Positions 61,677 through 64,000 of a stretch of 64,000 bases of DNA are shown here, piece by piece; within the stretch, counting starts at the first letter, position 1, and the number at the start of each line of letters is the position of its first letter. A program made the position numbers and the translations under genes. This DNA comes from Dioscorea cayenensis subsp. rotundata (Eukaryota > Streptophyta > Magnoliopsida > Dioscoreales > Dioscoreaceae), in NCBI RefSeq assembly GCF_009730915.1, contig NC_052489.1, positions 31,547,006 to 31,611,005 of the forward strand. The letters are read 5' to 3'. Under the pieces are notes generated by a model, which was not told the DNA's origin, did not search any database, and saw only the letters and a program-made list of their open reading frames with translations.

Positions 61677-61950
61677 GAGAACCCATTATCTAGAGACGTC
61701 CCTAGATTTCAAATTTAGGGATGTCCATAGAAATGTACTCGGATGAAAATCGACGGTTTTATCATTATGAGCAATGTAGAAAGCCGCGTTTCTACGGTGA
61801 TTGTCATCGATGATCGTGAAAGCGATAAAAAAAGTAGTCACGATGTTTATATAATCGATCAACCAGTCGGATGATGATCCAGCGAACTAGATTTAAAAAC
61901 ATCCCTAGAATTGAAATCCCAGGGGACGTCACTGAGATGATGTTTTCCCA
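61677..61950. mobile_element. Micron-like MITE embedded in a (TA)n tract
   Basis: A 274-bp element is flanked on both sides by pure TA repeats (61655-61676 and 61951-61968). Its arms are inverted repeats of about 50 bp at roughly 75 percent identity: GACGTCCCTAGATTTCAAAT on the left and, inverted from the right, GACGTCCCCTGGGATTTCAA. Insertion into TA microsatellites is the defining habit of the rice micron MITE family. No coding capacity. Confidence 0.7.
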
Positions 61951-62039
61951 TATATATATATATATATAAATGGATTATCAACTTATAATAATTTTTTAAA
62001 AAGATAAATAGATAAACCATGTTATTACTTATTAAAACG

Positions 62040-62510
62040 GGTGAAATTACAGATTAACACAAAAATAAATAAAAAAACCACCGATACACAATAGGATTAA
62101 TAAAAAAAACAATGACAATAACAACAATTACTACTAAAACAATAAATTAAAAAAAACTATTATTTCAGTCTTTTATTGTTCGTTGTTCCCTATGTTGTAC
62201 TCTTTTGTTATTTTTTTTTTAATAAATTAGTGGTTTATCCACTTTATAATAATTAAAACAACAACCACAACAACCCAACAAATGAACGAAGTCAGGACGC
62301 TTGACTGCGGCACCTCACTCATAATAATTAAAACATTATAGATATTTCGGTGTCCAAAGTGAATGCAAGAAAACAAAATTCACCATCCCTACAAAGATTA
62401 AAAAAAATAGTTAATATTTTATTTTATTTTTTTGTCCTCTTCTTCTGTTAGGAGAGATTGTACTTCGTTTTGTTTTAATTGAAAGTGGTTTATCTACCCT
62501 TTAAAAAAAA
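62040..62510 (+). mobile_element. Two clustered LINE 3' tails
   Basis: T-rich stretches end in GTGGTTTATCCAC (62230-62242, then TTTATAATAATTAAAAC) and GTGGTTTATCTAC (62485-62497, then CCTTTAAAAAAAAAT). Both match the 3' terminus of the LINEs at 1.3 and 34.5 kb. No ORF2 sequence is readable, so these are extremely short truncated copies or SINEs sharing the tail. Left edges are approximate. Confidence 0.5.
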
Positions 62511-64000
62511 ATAATACAGAAAATGAAGTAAACAAATCAAAATGCAAAAAAAAAAAAATCAGAATTTTTTGAAAAATCAAGTAAATCATAAAAATGATAA
62601 AAGAATGAACAGTAAAAAATAAATACAAAATTTTCCATATATTTTGTGATTTATCTATTTTGTAATAAAAAAAATTGCAACATGTTTTTTTTTCACAATG
62701 GTTGTTGTAATCTAGATTCTAGGACTAGAAGTACCTACAGACAGTTCTCTTTGTTAGAAGAAAGTGCAACAGCGAGAAAATTGAGGCCCTCGTATTTGTG
62801 AACCATCAACAGTGACAACAATGAAGCCACTCAACACTCAACATTCCAAGCTACTTCTATTTGTGAACCGTCAAGAGAAGCCTGAGAGACAATGCACCAT
62901 ACGCCACCACTGTGAGGACTTCTTGCCTGCCATCAGAACTGCAAACATGAAAGAGATAAAATGCAAACTTAATATTTATCCGCAACATGAAGGTTTACCA
63001 ATGGCATATGTGACGACTAGTAGCAACAGGCAAATTTTGACATCAAGCGACCCATACAACAGTGAATAAATTATTAATGTCATCTAGAACACTTAATTTA
63101 TTAAATGATTATACAAACCTTTAGATCTGTTTGCTATTATCCTACTGAAAATTCAAGCAATTCTCTTAATATCTTACTACTGATTTTTTAATGAAACATT
63201 CTTATTTGCTATCTTAAAGCGCATCTTTACATCAACTCTGAGCACCTGCACCTCTGATAGGGAACCCAAGGAACATTTTTTGTGTTATCATGGGATCGAA
63301 AAACCAAGCCTTCTATAAATTCTAAAATTCTACGGCACAAAATGGTGCAGGCTGCAAGTGGGTTATTTATTAAAGGGACACATTCTCCCTACTTTTGCTA
63401 GACTTAGACAGAAGTCATAGAGCCTCATAGGTTGGATGTGGTCATTGTATACTTTTCACATTCCATGATTTCTTCGTTGTCTTATCATCATTGCACTTAA
63501 AGTAAAACCCACAATGCGTTTACCAAACCCAGTGAAATCTTGGATGGTCCATTAACAGTTGGGGGAAATTCTAATTCTATCAATGTTTCTAGACAGAGAG
63601 AGTGTTAGCAAATCCATAGTCCTTTCCACCAGTAAGCTTAAAGAAGAAAGAAAAAAGGAAAGAAAAATGAAGATTTAAAGGCATAATTTGTCACTCTCAA
63701 CCCCACCCAAACAACACATTTACAATTTTCAAACATCATATTAAAGAAATCTTGACTATTAAAGAAATCTTGACTTTTAACTGAAGACTTTTGTTCAATA
63801 TTTTATCTAGCCAAACTTGTGTCAAAGGTCAGGCCATGCTAAAACAAATCTAACTGCACATTCGGACCCAAGCCTAAATTAATTGGACCTAAAATTACTG
63901 AGGGAGTACTCAACTGCTTTGGCATTCATACCAAATTTGACATAAACTAGCAAACTACACCCGAATTGAATAATTCTTCATTAACTTTTTGGACCTCCTT
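62511..64000. other. AT-rich right-hand flank, nothing recognised
   Basis: An 85-codon ORF at 62812-63069 has no recognisable domain and ordinary composition; I do not claim it as a gene. No splice chain, repeat terminus or RNA gene was found up to the end of the window. Confidence 0.45.

Noticed and set aside
62812-63069. An 85-codon plus-strand ORF near the right end
   Set aside because: No domain, no splice partners, no promoter context that I could support.
1-64000. CRISPR arrays, operons, phage or bacterial islands
   Set aside because: The sequence is plant nuclear DNA with spliced genes; no regularly spaced repeat array or prokaryotic gene cluster is present.

Overview
This is a nuclear genomic segment of a flowering plant. 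The genes have many GT-AG introns in an AT-rich background full of (TA)n tracts, LINEs and MITEs, and several products belong to plant families (R2R3-MYB, GeBP, NPF, chloroplast SecA, pectin acetylesterase). I lean weakly towards a monocot on general style (abundant GCATGC/TAGCTAGC strings, a micron-like MITE), but nothing here fixes the species.

Layout. Left edge: the first three coding exons of a flap endonuclease FEN1 gene (minus strand, running off the window), with a site II/telo-box style promoter. From 1.2 to 8.1 kb there is a dense graveyard of nested transposons: a 5'-truncated LINE with a perfect 18-bp target duplication, a hAT-type element invaded by a Tourist-like MITE and a probable solo LTR, and an old minus-strand LINE carrying two GC-rich hAT MITEs. 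Then come an NPF (NRT1/PTR) transporter (10.5-12.7 kb), a 12-exon pectin acetylesterase (15.8-19.7 kb) and a subgroup-13-like R2R3-MYB (22.4-24.0 kb, minus). From 24 to 42 kb the window is gene-poor: LTR remnants, three LINE-related copies, a Tourist-like MITE and one small DUF761-like gene at 36.6 kb. From 42 to 61 kb it is gene-dense: a single-exon GeBP-type transcription factor (minus), divergently paired with a DHHC protein S-acyltransferase (plus), whose 3' end converges on a 20-exon chloroplast SECA1 gene (minus), followed by an N-terminally extended SEC23 COPII gene (minus). The last 3 kb holds a micron-like MITE inside a TA tract and LINE 3' tails.

How the genes relate. They are unrelated neighbours, as usual in plants: DNA replication (FEN1), transport (NPF), cell wall (pectin acetylesterase; MYB subgroup 13 is also linked to cell-wall programmes), membrane targeting (PAT, SEC23) and thylakoid protein export (SECA1). 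I reconstructed exon chains by hand. The pectin acetylesterase (401 aa), PAT (509 aa), SECA1 (1013 aa), SEC23 (868 aa) and GeBP (362 aa) reading frames are intact. The NPF gene and the MYB gene each contain frame breaks inside recognisable coding sequence.

I did not find a convincing wholly new system. The strongest unexplained signals are the recurrent terminal hairpin shared by many LINE tails here, the frame breaks in NPF and MYB, and a cluster of TGGGCC promoter motifs at 41.2 kb with no evident gene.
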